NCBI GenBank assembly: GCA_035998495.1
Contig: DASYHP010000058.1
Location: forward strand, 1-64,000
Length of the DNA stretch: 64,000 nt
From: Mesorhizobium_B sp035998495
GTDB taxonomy: Bacteria > Pseudomonadota > Alphaproteobacteria > Rhizobiales > Rhizobiaceae
Direction: 5' to 3'
Made by a program: the position numbers and the translations under genes. Shown in pieces: positions 50,018 to 59,566 of this stretch. The number at the start of each line of letters is the position of its first letter. The stretch's first letter is position 1. The notes under the pieces were generated by a model. That model saw nothing but the letters and a program-made list of their open reading frames with translations, was not told where the DNA came from and did no database searches.

Positions 50018-51241
50018 TCAGGGAAGCTTGGCGAGCGCGGCCGGCCCAACGAGGAAGCGTTCCGACAAAGCCAGGCTCGCCGCCCCCAGCGCGCGGGCGT
50101 GGATGCCCACCGTGCCCTCCCGCACGTCGGGCAGCGCCAGGCCCTCCGTGTCCAGGCCGGGCAGGACGGACAGGACGCCCTCCACGAGCCGGCGGCGGAC
50201 GGCCTGGGGCATCCAGCCGTCGATCACCGCCGCCTCGAAGTCGATGACGGCGGAGGCGGAAACGATGGCGAAGGCCAGGCCGCGCGCGGCGGTTTCCAGC
50301 CATTCCTCCAGCGGCGCGCCGATCTCCCCCCAGTCCTCGGGCGAGTTCCACAGCACGGACGCCTCAATGCCGCTCTTGTGCATCAGCCGCTCCAGGGCGG
50401 CGATGGATGCCGCGTCGATGAGCTGCACCGTTTCCCCGTCGGGTCCGGGCACCGGCATCGAGCCGAGCGCGCCCGCATTTCCCGTGCGGCCGGAATAAAG
50501 GCTGCCGCCCAAGACCACGCCGCCGCCCGCGAAGGCGCCGACATAGAAATAGATGAAGTCGCTGGCGCTGCCCGCCTTGCCGAACACCAGCTCGGCCCCG
50601 CAGGCCGCGGTGGCGTCGTTCTCGAGATGGACGGGAAAGGGAAGGACGGCCTGAAGGTCAGCGCGCATGTCGCGGTGCCGCCACTCGTCAAGCGCGGCGG
50701 CCGGCGCGCCGGCCGCGTCGGCCCAGTTCCAGAGCTGGAAGGGCATGGCGATGCCGAGCCCCGCGATGCGCTTGTCCTCGGCGGGGCTCAGGGCCCCGCG
50801 CAACTGCCCGACGCCCCCGACGACGAACTCGACGGTCTCGTCCGGCGTCGGGAAGGGGTAGGGGTGGCGCAGCATGGCGCGCACGCGCCCGACGAAGTCG
50901 ATCAGCACGAGCTCGGCGCTGCGGCGGCCGATCTTGAGGCCGAGGAACAGCGCCCCGTCCGGCCTGAGTGCCATGGGCACGGAGGGCTGGCCCACGCGCC
51001 CGCGCAGAGGCGCCCGGCGCTCAAGGAGCCCTTCCGTCTCCAGGCTTCGCACGATCACGGAAACGGTCTGGGCCGACAGGCCCGTCATGCGCGCGATCTC
51101 GCTCTTGGGCAGCGCCTCACGGCGGCGCACCAGCGAGAGCACGAGGCGCTCGTTGAAGTCGCGCATGCCGCTTTGGTTGGTGCCGCGATGCAGGCGCTCC
51201 GTGGGGGCCGCGCCCTGAAACGTTCTGGTCGCGCTGTCCAT
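50018..51241 (-). CDS. frcR: ROK-family transcriptional regulator (FrcR-like)
   Basis: A 407-residue regulator: an N-terminal winged HTH (residues about 25-80: NERLVLSLVRRREALPKSEIARMTGLSAQ with SVIVRSLE as recognition part), then a ROK sugar-kinase-like domain (LGLKIGRRSAELVLIDFVG, HLENDATAACGAELVFG, GGGVVLGGSLYSGRTGNAGALG). The cysteine zinc motif of classical ROK proteins is absent. It is divergent from frcB, with a palindrome between them, and upstream of the kinase. The likely job is control of the fructose genes by a sugar ligand. ATG 51241 is used; the frame extends to 51298. Confidence 0.9.
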   Translation of the reverse strand: MDSATRTFQGAAPTERLHRGTNQSGMRDFNERLVLSLVRRREALPKSEIARMTGLSAQTVSVIVRSLETEGLLERRAPLRGRVGQPSVPMALRPDGALFLGLKIGRRSAELVLIDFVGRVRAMLRHPYPFPTPDETVEFVVGGVGQLRGALSPAEDKRIAGLGIAMPFQLWNWADAAGAPAAALDEWRHRDMRADLQAVLPFPVHLENDATAACGAELVFGKAGSASDFIYFYVGAFAGGGVVLGGSLYSGRTGNAGALGSMPVPGPDGETVQLIDAASIAALERLMHKSGIEASVLWNSPEDWGEIGAPLEEWLETAARGLAFAIVSASAVIDFEAAVIDGWMPQAVRRRLVEGVLSVLPGLDTEGLALPDVREGTVGIHARALGAASLALSERFLVGPAALAKLP

Positions 51242-51306
51242 CAGCACGGAACTCCGCACGTCGAGAGAGCATGCACCGTGGAAGGCGCGGGCGGGCATGT
51301 CAACAT

Positions 51307-51327
51307 TAATTCAGGCGGGGTGAATTA
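51307..51327. promoter_or_regulatory. Inverted repeat TAATTCA-N7-TGAATTA, candidate FrcR operator
   Basis: Exact 7-bp arms (51307-51313 and 51321-51327) around GGCGGGG, with outer GTCAA (51299-51303) and TTGAC (51328-51332) also complementary. It lies between divergent frcR and frcB, where a ROK repressor would bind. Confidence 0.55.
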
Positions 51328-51442
51328 TTGACTTGAGGCGCGGCTTGTTGTCTGCTCACCATGTGGGAGGGCGGTGCGTGCCGCAAGACCCCGCTCATGC
51401 CGGCTGGCCCGGCATTCGGATGATCGACTGGGAGGATTTCTC

Positions 51443-52483
51443 GTGAGTGTTCGTTCCAAAATTCTGATGACGGTGGCCGGGGCCCTGGCGCTCGGCATGA
51501 CGTCGGTGAGCTTCACCGCCTTGGCTCAGGACAAGCCGATCGTCGGCCTGATCACCAAGACGGAAGGCAACCCCTTCTTCGTGAAGATGCGCGAAGGCGC
51601 GCAGGCGAAGGCCGACGAGCTCGGCCTCGACCTGCGCACCTTCGCCGGCAAGTTCGACGGCGACAATGACAGCCAGATCGCCGCGATCGAGAACCTGATC
51701 TCCTCGGGCGCCAAGGGCTTCGCCATCGTTCCCTCGGACTCGAGCGCCATCGTGCCGACCATCCAGCAGGCGCGCGACGCCGGCCTGCTCGTGATCGTGC
51801 TCGACACCCCGCTCGACCCGATCGATGCCGCCGACGCGACGTTCGCGACCGACAACTTCAAGGCGGGTGAGCTGATCGGCTCCTGGGCCAAGGCGACGCT
51901 CGGCGACAAGGCGGCCGACGCCAAGATCGCGCTGCTCGACCTGTCGCCCAACCAGCCCACGGTCGATTACCTCCGCAACCAGGGCTTCCTGACCGGTTTC
52001 GGCATCGACACCAAGGATCCAAAGCGCATCGGCGACGAGGAAGACCCGCGCATCTGCGGCTCGGAAGTGACGGGCGGCGCCGAGGATGGCGGGCGCACGG
52101 CCATGGAGACGCTTCTCCAGAAGTGCCCCGACATCAACGTGGTCTACGCCATCAACGAGCCGGCCGCCGCGGGCGGCTATGAGGCGCTGAAGGCGGCGGG
52201 CAAGGATGACGGCTCCGTGCTGATCGTGGCCGTGGACGGCGGCTGCCCGGGCGTGCAGAACGTCAAGGAGGGCGTGATCGGCGCCACCTCGCAGCAATAT
52301 CCGCTGAAGATGGCCTCCATGGCGCTCGAAGCGATCCAGAAGTTCGCCGAGACCGGCGAGAAGCCCGCGCCGACCCCCGGCAAGGACTTCTTCGACACGG
52401 GCGCGACGCTCGTGACCGACAAGCCCGTGGACGGCGTCGAGTCCATCGACACGGCAAAGGGCCTGGAGCTCTGCTGGGGCTGA
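51443..52483 (+). CDS. frcB: Fructose-type sugar ABC transporter, periplasmic binding protein
   Basis: A 346-residue secreted protein with a signal peptide (Lys-containing start, hydrophobic VAGALALGMTSVSFTALA, cleavage likely after ALA-Q). The mature part is a periplasmic binding protein of the ribose/galactose class: KPIVGLITKTEGNPFFVKMREGA, GFAIVPSDSSAIVPTIQQARDAGL, VIVLDTPLDP, FATDNFKAGELIGSWA. It is closely like rhizobial FrcB, which binds fructose, mannose and ribose. GTG 51443 has GGGAGGA at 51430-51436. It heads frcBCA and is followed by a stem-loop. Confidence 0.92.
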   Translation: MSVRSKILMTVAGALALGMTSVSFTALAQDKPIVGLITKTEGNPFFVKMREGAQAKADELGLDLRTFAGKFDGDNDSQIAAIENLISSGAKGFAIVPSDSSAIVPTIQQARDAGLLVIVLDTPLDPIDAADATFATDNFKAGELIGSWAKATLGDKAADAKIALLDLSPNQPTVDYLRNQGFLTGFGIDTKDPKRIGDEEDPRICGSEVTGGAEDGGRTAMETLLQKCPDINVVYAINEPAAAGGYEALKAAGKDDGSVLIVAVDGGCPGVQNVKEGVIGATSQQYPLKMASMALEAIQKFAETGEKPAPTPGKDFFDTGATLVTDKPVDGVESIDTAKGLELCWG

Positions 52484-52507
52484 TCGCCCAAGCGGTCGGA
52501 ACAGGGG

Positions 52508-52530
52508 AGGGCGGCGCGAAACGCCGCCCT
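52508..52530 (+). terminator. Strong stem-loop after frcB (partial terminator or mRNA-stabilising hairpin)
   Basis: AGGGCGGCG-CGAAA-CGCCGCCCT: a perfect 9-bp GC-rich stem with 5-base loop starting 25 bases after the frcB stop, followed by TCGGGTTT. Between a binding protein gene and its permease gene such hairpins commonly let more binding protein than permease be made. Confidence 0.65.
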
Positions 52531-52659
52531 TCGGGTTTCAGGCGGGGACAACCGCGCCGGCCTGCTGGGCAGTCCCTCGATTTGCGGTAAGTTGATTCAC
52601 CCGAAGCATGGCCCGCGCATGCGGGCGCGCTTTCACCCGGTCCTTGGGAGGGGAACGGC

Positions 52660-53736
52660 ATGAGCATGGACGCCGCAGGCTCCACCGAGGCCGAAAAGGG
52701 CCTGATGGGCACGGGCTCAAGCGTGGCGAGCTTCGACGAGGAAGGCCGGAGCCCGCTCAGGCGCCTGCAGCGCTTCCTGCACGAATACCCGACCACGATC
52801 CCCTTCATCGTGCTCCTGATCGGCGTGCTGATCTTTTCCGCGATCGTCGGCGACCGCTTCTTCGCGCCCTTCAACCTTTCGCTGGTGCTGCAGCAGGTCA
52901 CGATCATCGGCGTGCTCGGCATCGCGCAAACCGTGGTGATCCTCACCGCCGGCATCGACCTGTCGGTCGGCGCCATCATGATCCTGTCCTCCATCGTGAT
53001 GGGCCGGCTCGCCATCTATTTCGGCTTCCCGCCGGAGATCAGCTTTCTGGTCGGCCTTCTGACCGGCGCCCTGTGCGGCCTGCTGAACGGCCTGCTGGTG
53101 GCGCTGGTGCGGCTGCCGCCCTTCATCGTGACGCTCGGCACATGGAGCATCTTCGGCGCGCTCGTGATCTTCATCTCGCGCTCCGAAACGATCCGCTCGC
53201 AGGAGATCGCCGCCACCGCTCCAATCCTGCAATGGATGGGCACGCGCTTCGTGCTGGGCGGCGGGGCGATCCTGACGCTCGGCTCGATCGTGATGATCCT
53301 GATCGCGGCGGCGGTCTGGTACCTTCTGAACCGCACCGCCTTCGGCCGGCACGTCTATGCCACCGGCGACGATCCGGAAGCCGCGCGGCTGGCCGGCATC
53401 AACACCGCCCGCACCCTGATCCTGGTCTATACGCTGGCCGGCCTCATTTGCGCCCTGGCCTCATGGGTGCTGATCGGCCGCATCGGCGCCGTCTCGCCGC
53501 TCGCCGGCCAGAACGCGAACCTCGACGCCATCACCGCCGTGGTGATCGGCGGCACCTCGTTGTTCGGCGGCCGCGGCTCGATCGTGGGCACCCTGATCGG
53601 GGCGTTGATCGTCGGCCTGTTCCGCAACGGCCTGGCGCTCGCGGGCGTCGACGTGCTCTGGCAGGAGTTCACCGTGGGCGTCCTCATCATCCTCGCGGTG
53701 GCGATCGACCAGTGGATTCGCAAGGTGTCGGCATGA
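52660..53736 (+). CDS. frcC: Sugar ABC transporter permease (FrcC-like)
   Basis: A 358-residue inner-membrane permease of the RbsC/FrcC class with 8-10 hydrophobic segments and a ~45-residue cytoplasmic N-terminal extension. Visible family segments include IIGVLGIAQTVVILTAGIDLSVGAI, PPFIVTLGTWSIFGAL, GRHVYATGDDPEAARLAGINTAR and AVVIGGTSLFGGRGSIVGT. ATG 52660 follows GGGAGGGG. Its stop overlaps the frcA start (ATGA). Confidence 0.93.
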   Translation: MSMDAAGSTEAEKGLMGTGSSVASFDEEGRSPLRRLQRFLHEYPTTIPFIVLLIGVLIFSAIVGDRFFAPFNLSLVLQQVTIIGVLGIAQTVVILTAGIDLSVGAIMILSSIVMGRLAIYFGFPPEISFLVGLLTGALCGLLNGLLVALVRLPPFIVTLGTWSIFGALVIFISRSETIRSQEIAATAPILQWMGTRFVLGGGAILTLGSIVMILIAAAVWYLLNRTAFGRHVYATGDDPEAARLAGINTARTLILVYTLAGLICALASWVLIGRIGAVSPLAGQNANLDAITAVVIGGTSLFGGRGSIVGTLIGALIVGLFRNGLALAGVDVLWQEFTVGVLIILAVAIDQWIRKVSA

Positions 53737-54515
53737 GCATCCAGCCCATCCTTTCCGCCCGAGGCCTCAACAAGCGCTACGGCCGCGTGGTGGCGCTCGA
53801 CCACGCCGACTTCGACCTGATGCCCGGCGAGATCCTCGCCGTGATCGGCGACAACGGCGCGGGCAAGTCCACGCTCATCAAGGCGCTGTGCGGCGCGGTG
53901 ATGCCGGACAGCGGCACGATCACGCTCGACGGGAGCCCTGTCCATTTCCGCTCGCCCATGGAGGCGCGGCTCGCCGGCATCGAGACGGTGTACCAGAACC
54001 TCGCGCTGTCGCCGGCGCTGTCGATCGCCGACAACATGTTCCTGGGCCGCGAGATTCGCGCTTCCGGCGTCACGGGCTCGCTGTTCCGGCGGCTCGACCG
54101 CTCCGCCATGGCCCGCATCGCGCGCGAAAAGCTGAGCGAGCTCGGCCTGATGACCATCCAGAACATCCATCAATCGGTGGAAACGCTGTCGGGAGGCCAG
54201 CGCCAGGGCGTGGCCGTGGCGCGTGCGGCGGCCTTCGGCTCCAAGGTCATCATCATGGACGAGCCCACGGCCGCGCTCGGCGTGAAGGAGTCGCGCCGCG
54301 TGCTGGAGCTGATCCTCGACGTGAAGCGGCGCGGCATGCCCATCGTGCTGATTTCGCACAACATGCCGCATGTGTTCGAGGTGGCCGACCGCATCCACAT
54401 CCATCGGCTCGGCCGGCGGCTGACCGTGATCGATCCGAAAGCCCACACCATGTCGGACGCAGTCGCCTTCATGACGGGCGCCAAGCGGCCGCCGGAGGAG
54501 CAGCTCGCGGCCTGA
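53733..54515 (+). CDS. frcA: Sugar ABC transporter ATP-binding protein (FrcA-like)
   Basis: A 260-residue single-domain ATPase, unlike the double-domain RbsA/MglA type, as expected for FrcA. Walker A IGDNGAGKSTLIKAL, Q-loop VYQNLALSPAL, signature LSGGQRQGVAVARAAAFG, Walker B KVIIMDEPTAALG, and switch His LISHNMPHV are present. It energises fructose uptake with FrcB and FrcC and is the last gene of the operon; glgP begins 205 bases later. Confidence 0.94.
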   Translation: MSIQPILSARGLNKRYGRVVALDHADFDLMPGEILAVIGDNGAGKSTLIKALCGAVMPDSGTITLDGSPVHFRSPMEARLAGIETVYQNLALSPALSIADNMFLGREIRASGVTGSLFRRLDRSAMARIAREKLSELGLMTIQNIHQSVETLSGGQRQGVAVARAAAFGSKVIIMDEPTAALGVKESRRVLELILDVKRRGMPIVLISHNMPHVFEVADRIHIHRLGRRLTVIDPKAHTMSDAVAFMTGAKRPPEEQLAA

Positions 54516-54558
54516 CTCCGGTGAAGGGCTCCGGGCGTCCGGCGCGGCGGATCCGTGC

Positions 54559-54579
54559 CGCATCACGCAAGGTGATGCG
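54559..54579 (+). terminator. Stem-loop after frcA (possible terminator)
   Basis: CGCATCAC-GCAAG-GTGATGCG: an exact 8-bp stem with 5-base loop, 43 bases after the frcA stop. There is no T-tract after it, so intrinsic termination is uncertain. Confidence 0.4.
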
Positions 54580-54720
54580 TGGCGGCCACGGTCGCCGGCT
54601 CGTCGCCGCGCCTGTTCCATGGTCCCATTTCCGAATTCCTCAACTTGATTTATGTTTAGCTCGGGAGGATGTGCGCGGCTGGGAGGCGCGCGGCAGCAGA
54701 TCAGGAAGAGCCGAGGGGGC

Positions 54721-57189
54721 ATGACCAAGACATCGATGACCACATTCGCCCGGCGCGAGGCGGCTCGCACTGAGCCGAAGAGCCTTGCCGACGAGATCCT
54801 GGAAACCCTGCGCTACCGCCTGGGCAAGGACAGCACCGTCGCCACGCAGCATGACTGGCTCACCGCCTCCATCACGGTGGTGCGCGACCGCCTGGTGGAC
54901 CGCTGGATCCAGTCCACCAAGGACACCTATGTCCACGGCCGCAAGCGCGTTTACTATCTTTCGCTGGAGTTCCTGATCGGGCGGCTGATGCGCGACGCCT
55001 TCTCCAATCTCGGCATGATGGAGGAGATGCGGGCGGCGCTCGCTTCGCTCGGCGTGGACATCGACCTGATCGCCGAGCTCGAGCCGGACGCCGCGCTCGG
55101 CAATGGCGGCCTGGGCCGTCTCGCGGCCTGCTTCATGGAAAGCATGGCGACCGTCGGCGTGCCCGCGCATGGCTACGGCATCCGCTATGAGAACGGCATG
55201 TTCCGCCAGGAGGTTTCCGAGGGCTGGCAGGTCGAGCTGCCCGAGACCTGGCTCGACCACGGCAACCCCTGGGAGTTCGAACGCCGCGAGCGCTCCTTCG
55301 AGATCGGCTTCGGCGGAAGCGTCGAGTCCGTCGCCGACAAGGACGGCTGGCTGGAGCGCCATGTCTGGAGGCCCAGCGAGCGCGTGCTCGCGGTGGCCTA
55401 CGACACGCCGGTGGTGGGCTGGCGCGGCAAGCGCGTGAACACGCTGAGGCTCTGGTCGGCCATGCCGGTCGATCCGATCCTGCTCGACGCCTTCAACGCC
55501 GGCGACCATATCGGCGCGCTTCGCGAGATGACCCGCGCCGAAACGCTGACCCGCGTGCTCTACCCCGCAGACAGCCACCAGGCCGGCCAGGAGCTGCGGC
55601 TCCGGCAGGAGTATTTCTTCTCCTCGGCCTCGCTGCAGGACATCGTGCAGCGCCATGTGAGCCAGCACGGCGACCTCTTGGCTCTGCCGGAGAAGGCGGC
55701 GATCCACCTCAACGACACGCATCCCGCCATCTCGGTGGCCGAACTCATGCGCATCCTCATGGACGTGCATGGCATCGACTTCGACAAGGCATGGGATGTC
55801 ACGCGAAGAACCTTCGCCTACACCAACCACACGCTTCTGCCCGAGGCGCTGGAAAGCTGGCCCGTCCCGCTTATGGAGCGGCTGCTGCCGCGCCACATGC
55901 AGATCATTTACGCCGTCAACGCCCAGCTCCTCCTGGAGGCGCGCGCCGGCGGCGCGGGCGACGAAGCGATAAAGCGCATTTCGCTGATCGACGAGGGGGG
56001 CGAGCGGCGCGTGCGCATGGGCAATCTCGCGTTTGCCGGCTCGTTCTCGGTGAACGGCGTGTCGGCGCTGCACACGGAGCTGATGAAGCAGACGGTGTTC
56101 GCCGACCTGCACCGGCTGCACCCCGGCCGGATCAACAACAAGACCAACGGCATCACCCCGCGGCGCTGGCTGTTCCAGAGCAATGCCGGCCTCACCGGCC
56201 TGATCCGCGACGCGATCGGCGACCGTTTCCTCGACGATGTCGAGGCGCTGTCGGAGCTCGAACTCTTCGCGGGCGACGCCGGCTTTCGGGAGCGCTTCGC
56301 CGCCGTGAAGCGCCAAAACAAGGAGCGGCTGACGACGCTCGTTCAGGACCGGCTGAGGCTCCGCCTCGATCCCTCGGCCCTGTTCGACATCCAGATCAAG
56401 CGCATCCACGAATACAAGCGCCAGCTCCTCAACGTCATCGAGGCCGTGGCTCTCTACGACCAGATAAAATCCCATCCTGAAAAGGAATGGATTCCTCGCG
56501 TAAAATTCTTCGGCGGCAAGGCCGCGCCGTCCTACCACAACGCCAAGCTCATCATTAAGCTGATCAACGACGTGGCGCGCGTGGTGAACCAGGATCCGGC
56601 GGTGCGCGGTCTGCTCAGGATCGTGTTCATGCCGAACTACAATGTGAGCCTGGCCGAGAACATGATCCCCGCGGCCGACCTGTCCGAGCAGATCTCCACC
56701 GCCGGCATGGAGGCGTCCGGCACGGGCAACATGAAGTTCGCGCTGAACGGCGCCGTCACCATCGGCACGCTGGACGGGGCGAATGTCGAGATCCTCGAAC
56801 GTGTGGGCGAGGAGAACATCGTGATCTTCGGCCTGACGGCCGAGGAGGTGGCGGAGCGCAGGCGGGAGGGGCACGATCCGCGGGCCGTGATCGAAGCCTC
56901 GCCCGAACTCAGCCAGGCGCTCTCGGCGATCTCGTCCGGCGTCTTCTCGCCCGACGACCCCGACCGCTACCGCGAGCTGATGACCGGCCTCTACGAGCGC
57001 GACTGGTTCATGGTGGCGGCCGACTTCGATGCCTATGCGGCGGCGCAGCGGCGCGTGGACGACCTTTGGAGCGACAGTCCGGCCTGGATCGACAAGGCGA
57101 TACGGAACGTTGCGCGCGTTGCGTGGTTCTCTTCTGACCGGACGATCCGCGAATACGCCAAGGAGATCTGGCGCACGCCGCTCGTCTGA
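54721..57189 (+). CDS. glgP: Glycogen phosphorylase
   Basis: An 822-residue PLP enzyme that releases glucose-1-phosphate from glycogen. Signatures include YYLSLEFLIGRLM, ELEPDAALGNGGLGRLAACFMES, RIHEYKRQLLN, and the PLP-lysine motif EASGTGNMKFALNGA with TIGTLDGANVEI. ATG 54721 follows GAGGGGGC; the open frame upstream to 54652 is not family-like. It is the first gene of the glycogen operon, with an upstream AT-rich patch (54640-54660) that could be a promoter. Confidence 0.96.
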   Translation: MTKTSMTTFARREAARTEPKSLADEILETLRYRLGKDSTVATQHDWLTASITVVRDRLVDRWIQSTKDTYVHGRKRVYYLSLEFLIGRLMRDAFSNLGMMEEMRAALASLGVDIDLIAELEPDAALGNGGLGRLAACFMESMATVGVPAHGYGIRYENGMFRQEVSEGWQVELPETWLDHGNPWEFERRERSFEIGFGGSVESVADKDGWLERHVWRPSERVLAVAYDTPVVGWRGKRVNTLRLWSAMPVDPILLDAFNAGDHIGALREMTRAETLTRVLYPADSHQAGQELRLRQEYFFSSASLQDIVQRHVSQHGDLLALPEKAAIHLNDTHPAISVAELMRILMDVHGIDFDKAWDVTRRTFAYTNHTLLPEALESWPVPLMERLLPRHMQIIYAVNAQLLLEARAGGAGDEAIKRISLIDEGGERRVRMGNLAFAGSFSVNGVSALHTELMKQTVFADLHRLHPGRINNKTNGITPRRWLFQSNAGLTGLIRDAIGDRFLDDVEALSELELFAGDAGFRERFAAVKRQNKERLTTLVQDRLRLRLDPSALFDIQIKRIHEYKRQLLNVIEAVALYDQIKSHPEKEWIPRVKFFGGKAAPSYHNAKLIIKLINDVARVVNQDPAVRGLLRIVFMPNYNVSLAENMIPAADLSEQISTAGMEASGTGNMKFALNGAVTIGTLDGANVEILERVGEENIVIFGLTAEEVAERRREGHDPRAVIEASPELSQALSAISSGVFSPDDPDRYRELMTGLYERDWFMVAADFDAYAAAQRRVDDLWSDSPAWIDKAIRNVARVAWFSSDRTIREYAKEIWRTPLV

Positions 57190-57263
57190 ACGAACACAAT
57201 CAGGGGAGGCCAGCTCTGGGCGCTATCTCGCCGCAGGCGCGGTCGGAAACGAAGAGCGGCTCG

Positions 57264-59426
57264 GTGTCGGAGGCCGATGTCAGGGCAATCGTCGAGGGCC
57301 GGCACGGCGATCCTTTCGGGGTGCTGGGCCTGCACGAGGCGGGCGGCGCGTTCCATGCCCGCGCCTTCGTGCCCGATGCGGAGCTCGTCTCGGCCTTCAC
57401 GCTGGCCGGCGAGCCGGTCGGCGAGCTGGCGCGGCGGCACGACGCCGGCTTCTTCGAGGGGCCGGTCGATGTGTCCAAGCGCCAGCCCCTGCGCTTTCAC
57501 GCCCGCAACGCGACGGCCGATTGGTGGGTGACGGACGCCTACAGCTTCGGGCCCGTGCTCGGGCCGATGGACGACTACTTCATCGCCGAAGGCTCACACT
57601 TGCGGCTCTTCGACAAGCTCGGCGCGCATCTGATCGAGCATGAAGGCGCCAAGGGCGTCCACTTCGCGGTCTGGGCGCCCAACGCACGGCGCGTTTCCGT
57701 GGTGGGCGACTTCAACCGCTGGGACGGGCGGCGCCACCCCTTGCGGCTTCGGCGCGACACCGGCGTCTGGGAAGCCTTCGTGCCCGACATCGGCGAGGGC
57801 CATGCCTACAAATACGAGATCGTCGGCCCCCAGGGCGAGCTTCTGCCGCTCAAGGCCGATCCCTTCGCCTTCCGCTCGGAGTTCAGGCCCGCGACGGCCT
57901 CGGTCACCACGGCGCCGCTCGACCATCAATGGGCCGACGAGGCCCACCGCGCGCATTGGAGCTCGGTCGATCCGCGGCGGCAGCCGATCTCCATCTACGA
58001 GGTTCACGCCGGCTCCTGGCAACGCCGCGAGGACGGCTCCTTCCTGTCCTGGGACGAGCTGGCCGACCGGTTGATCCCTTATGCCGTCGAGATGGGCTTC
58101 ACCCACCTCGAGTTCCTGCCCATCTCCGAGCACCCCTATGATCCATCCTGGGGCTACCAGACCACCGGCCTCTACGCCCCATCCGCGCGCTTTGGCGAGC
58201 CGGAAGGCTTCGCCCGCTTCGTGGACGGCGCGCACAAGGTGGGCTTGTCGGTGCTCATCGACTGGGTTCCCGCCCACTTCCCGACCGACGCGCACGGGCT
58301 GGCGCGCTTCGACGGCACCGCGCTTTACGAGCACGAAGACCCCCGCCAGGGCTTCCACCCCGACTGGAACACGCTGATCTACAATTTCGGCCGCCGCGAG
58401 GTGTCGTCCTTCCTGGTCAACAACGCGCTCTTCTGGGCCGAGAAATACCATGTGGACGGCCTGCGCGTGGATGCGGTGGCTTCCATGCTCTACCTCGACT
58501 ACTCGCGCAAAGCGGGGGAATGGGTCCCCAACGAGCATGGCGGGCGTGAGAACCTGGCTGCCGTGCGCTTCCTGCAGAACATGAACAAGGCCATCTATGG
58601 CACGCATCCCGGCGTCATCACGGCGGCCGAGGAGTCCACCTCATGGCCGAAGGTCTCGCATCCCGTCCATGAGGGCGGCTTGGGCTTCGGCTTCAAGTGG
58701 AACATGGGCTTCATGCACGACACGCTGCAATATCTCGCGCGCGAGCCCATCCACCGCAGGCACCATCACGGCGAGATCCAGTTCGGCCTGGTCTATGCCT
58801 TCAGCGAGAATTTCGTGCTGCCGCTCTCCCACGACGAGGTCGTCCACGGCAAAGGCTCGCTGCTGACGAAGATGGCCGGCGACGACTGGCAAAAGTTTGC
58901 CAACCTGCGCGCCTATTACGGCTTCATGTGGGGCTATCCCGGCAAGAAGCTGCTCTTCATGGGCCAGGAATGGGCGCAGCGCAACGAATGGTCGGAAGCC
59001 CGCGCGCTCGACTGGTGGCTCCTCGACGCAGCAGCGCATCGCGGCGTCCAGACCCTCGTGCACGACCTGAACCACGCTTATCGCGACAAGCCTGCGCTAC
59101 ATGCCCGCGACTGCGAGGGCGAGGGCTTCCGCTGGCTGGTGGTGGACGACGCGGAAAACTCCGTCTTCGCCTGGGCGCGCTTCGCGCCGGACGCGCCGCC
59201 CGTGGCCGTGATCACGAACTTCACGCCCGTCGTGCGGGAAAACTACCGTCTCCCCTTGCCAGAGAAGGGCAAGTGGCGCGAAATCATCAACACGGACGCC
59301 GTGGCCTATGGAGGGTCGGGCAAGGGCAATCTGGGGATGGTGGAAGCGCGGGCGGAAGGGACCGATGCGGTGGCGCATGTGACGCTGCCGCCGCTCGCGA
59401 CGGTCATGCTGGAATTCGCGGGATAA
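57264..59426 (+). CDS. glgB: 1,4-alpha-glucan branching enzyme
   Basis: A 720-residue GH13 enzyme that adds alpha-1,6 branches to glycogen. N-terminal glycogen-binding modules (residues 1-220, with HPLRLRRDTGVWEAFVPD) precede the barrel. Catalytic segments: GLRVDAVASMLYLDYSR (nucleophile Asp), TAAEEST (acid/base Glu) and LPLSHDEVVHGKGSL. GTG 57264 is the start that fits the family; the ribosome site is weak. It follows glgP by 74 bases. Confidence 0.96.
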   Translation: MSEADVRAIVEGRHGDPFGVLGLHEAGGAFHARAFVPDAELVSAFTLAGEPVGELARRHDAGFFEGPVDVSKRQPLRFHARNATADWWVTDAYSFGPVLGPMDDYFIAEGSHLRLFDKLGAHLIEHEGAKGVHFAVWAPNARRVSVVGDFNRWDGRRHPLRLRRDTGVWEAFVPDIGEGHAYKYEIVGPQGELLPLKADPFAFRSEFRPATASVTTAPLDHQWADEAHRAHWSSVDPRRQPISIYEVHAGSWQRREDGSFLSWDELADRLIPYAVEMGFTHLEFLPISEHPYDPSWGYQTTGLYAPSARFGEPEGFARFVDGAHKVGLSVLIDWVPAHFPTDAHGLARFDGTALYEHEDPRQGFHPDWNTLIYNFGRREVSSFLVNNALFWAEKYHVDGLRVDAVASMLYLDYSRKAGEWVPNEHGGRENLAAVRFLQNMNKAIYGTHPGVITAAEESTSWPKVSHPVHEGGLGFGFKWNMGFMHDTLQYLAREPIHRRHHHGEIQFGLVYAFSENFVLPLSHDEVVHGKGSLLTKMAGDDWQKFANLRAYYGFMWGYPGKKLLFMGQEWAQRNEWSEARALDWWLLDAAAHRGVQTLVHDLNHAYRDKPALHARDCEGEGFRWLVVDDAENSVFAWARFAPDAPPVAVITNFTPVVRENYRLPLPEKGKWREIINTDAVAYGGSGKGNLGMVEARAEGTDAVAHVTLPPLATVMLEFAG

Positions 59427-59566
59427 GGGGAGCATGATCCCAAGAGGAGGTCCGCGGCTTGGAGGAGTCGCGGATTTCCGGGCAAGATCATGCGGCGGGA
59501 TTGGAACGTGCAGGGCGCGGGCGCTTCGGGTGAAGCGGGCGCGCTCTGGATGGCAGGGAGACGCGC

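Noticed and set aside
54640..56874. Long minus-strand open frame (744 codons)
   Set aside because: Antisense to glgP with no recognisable domain.
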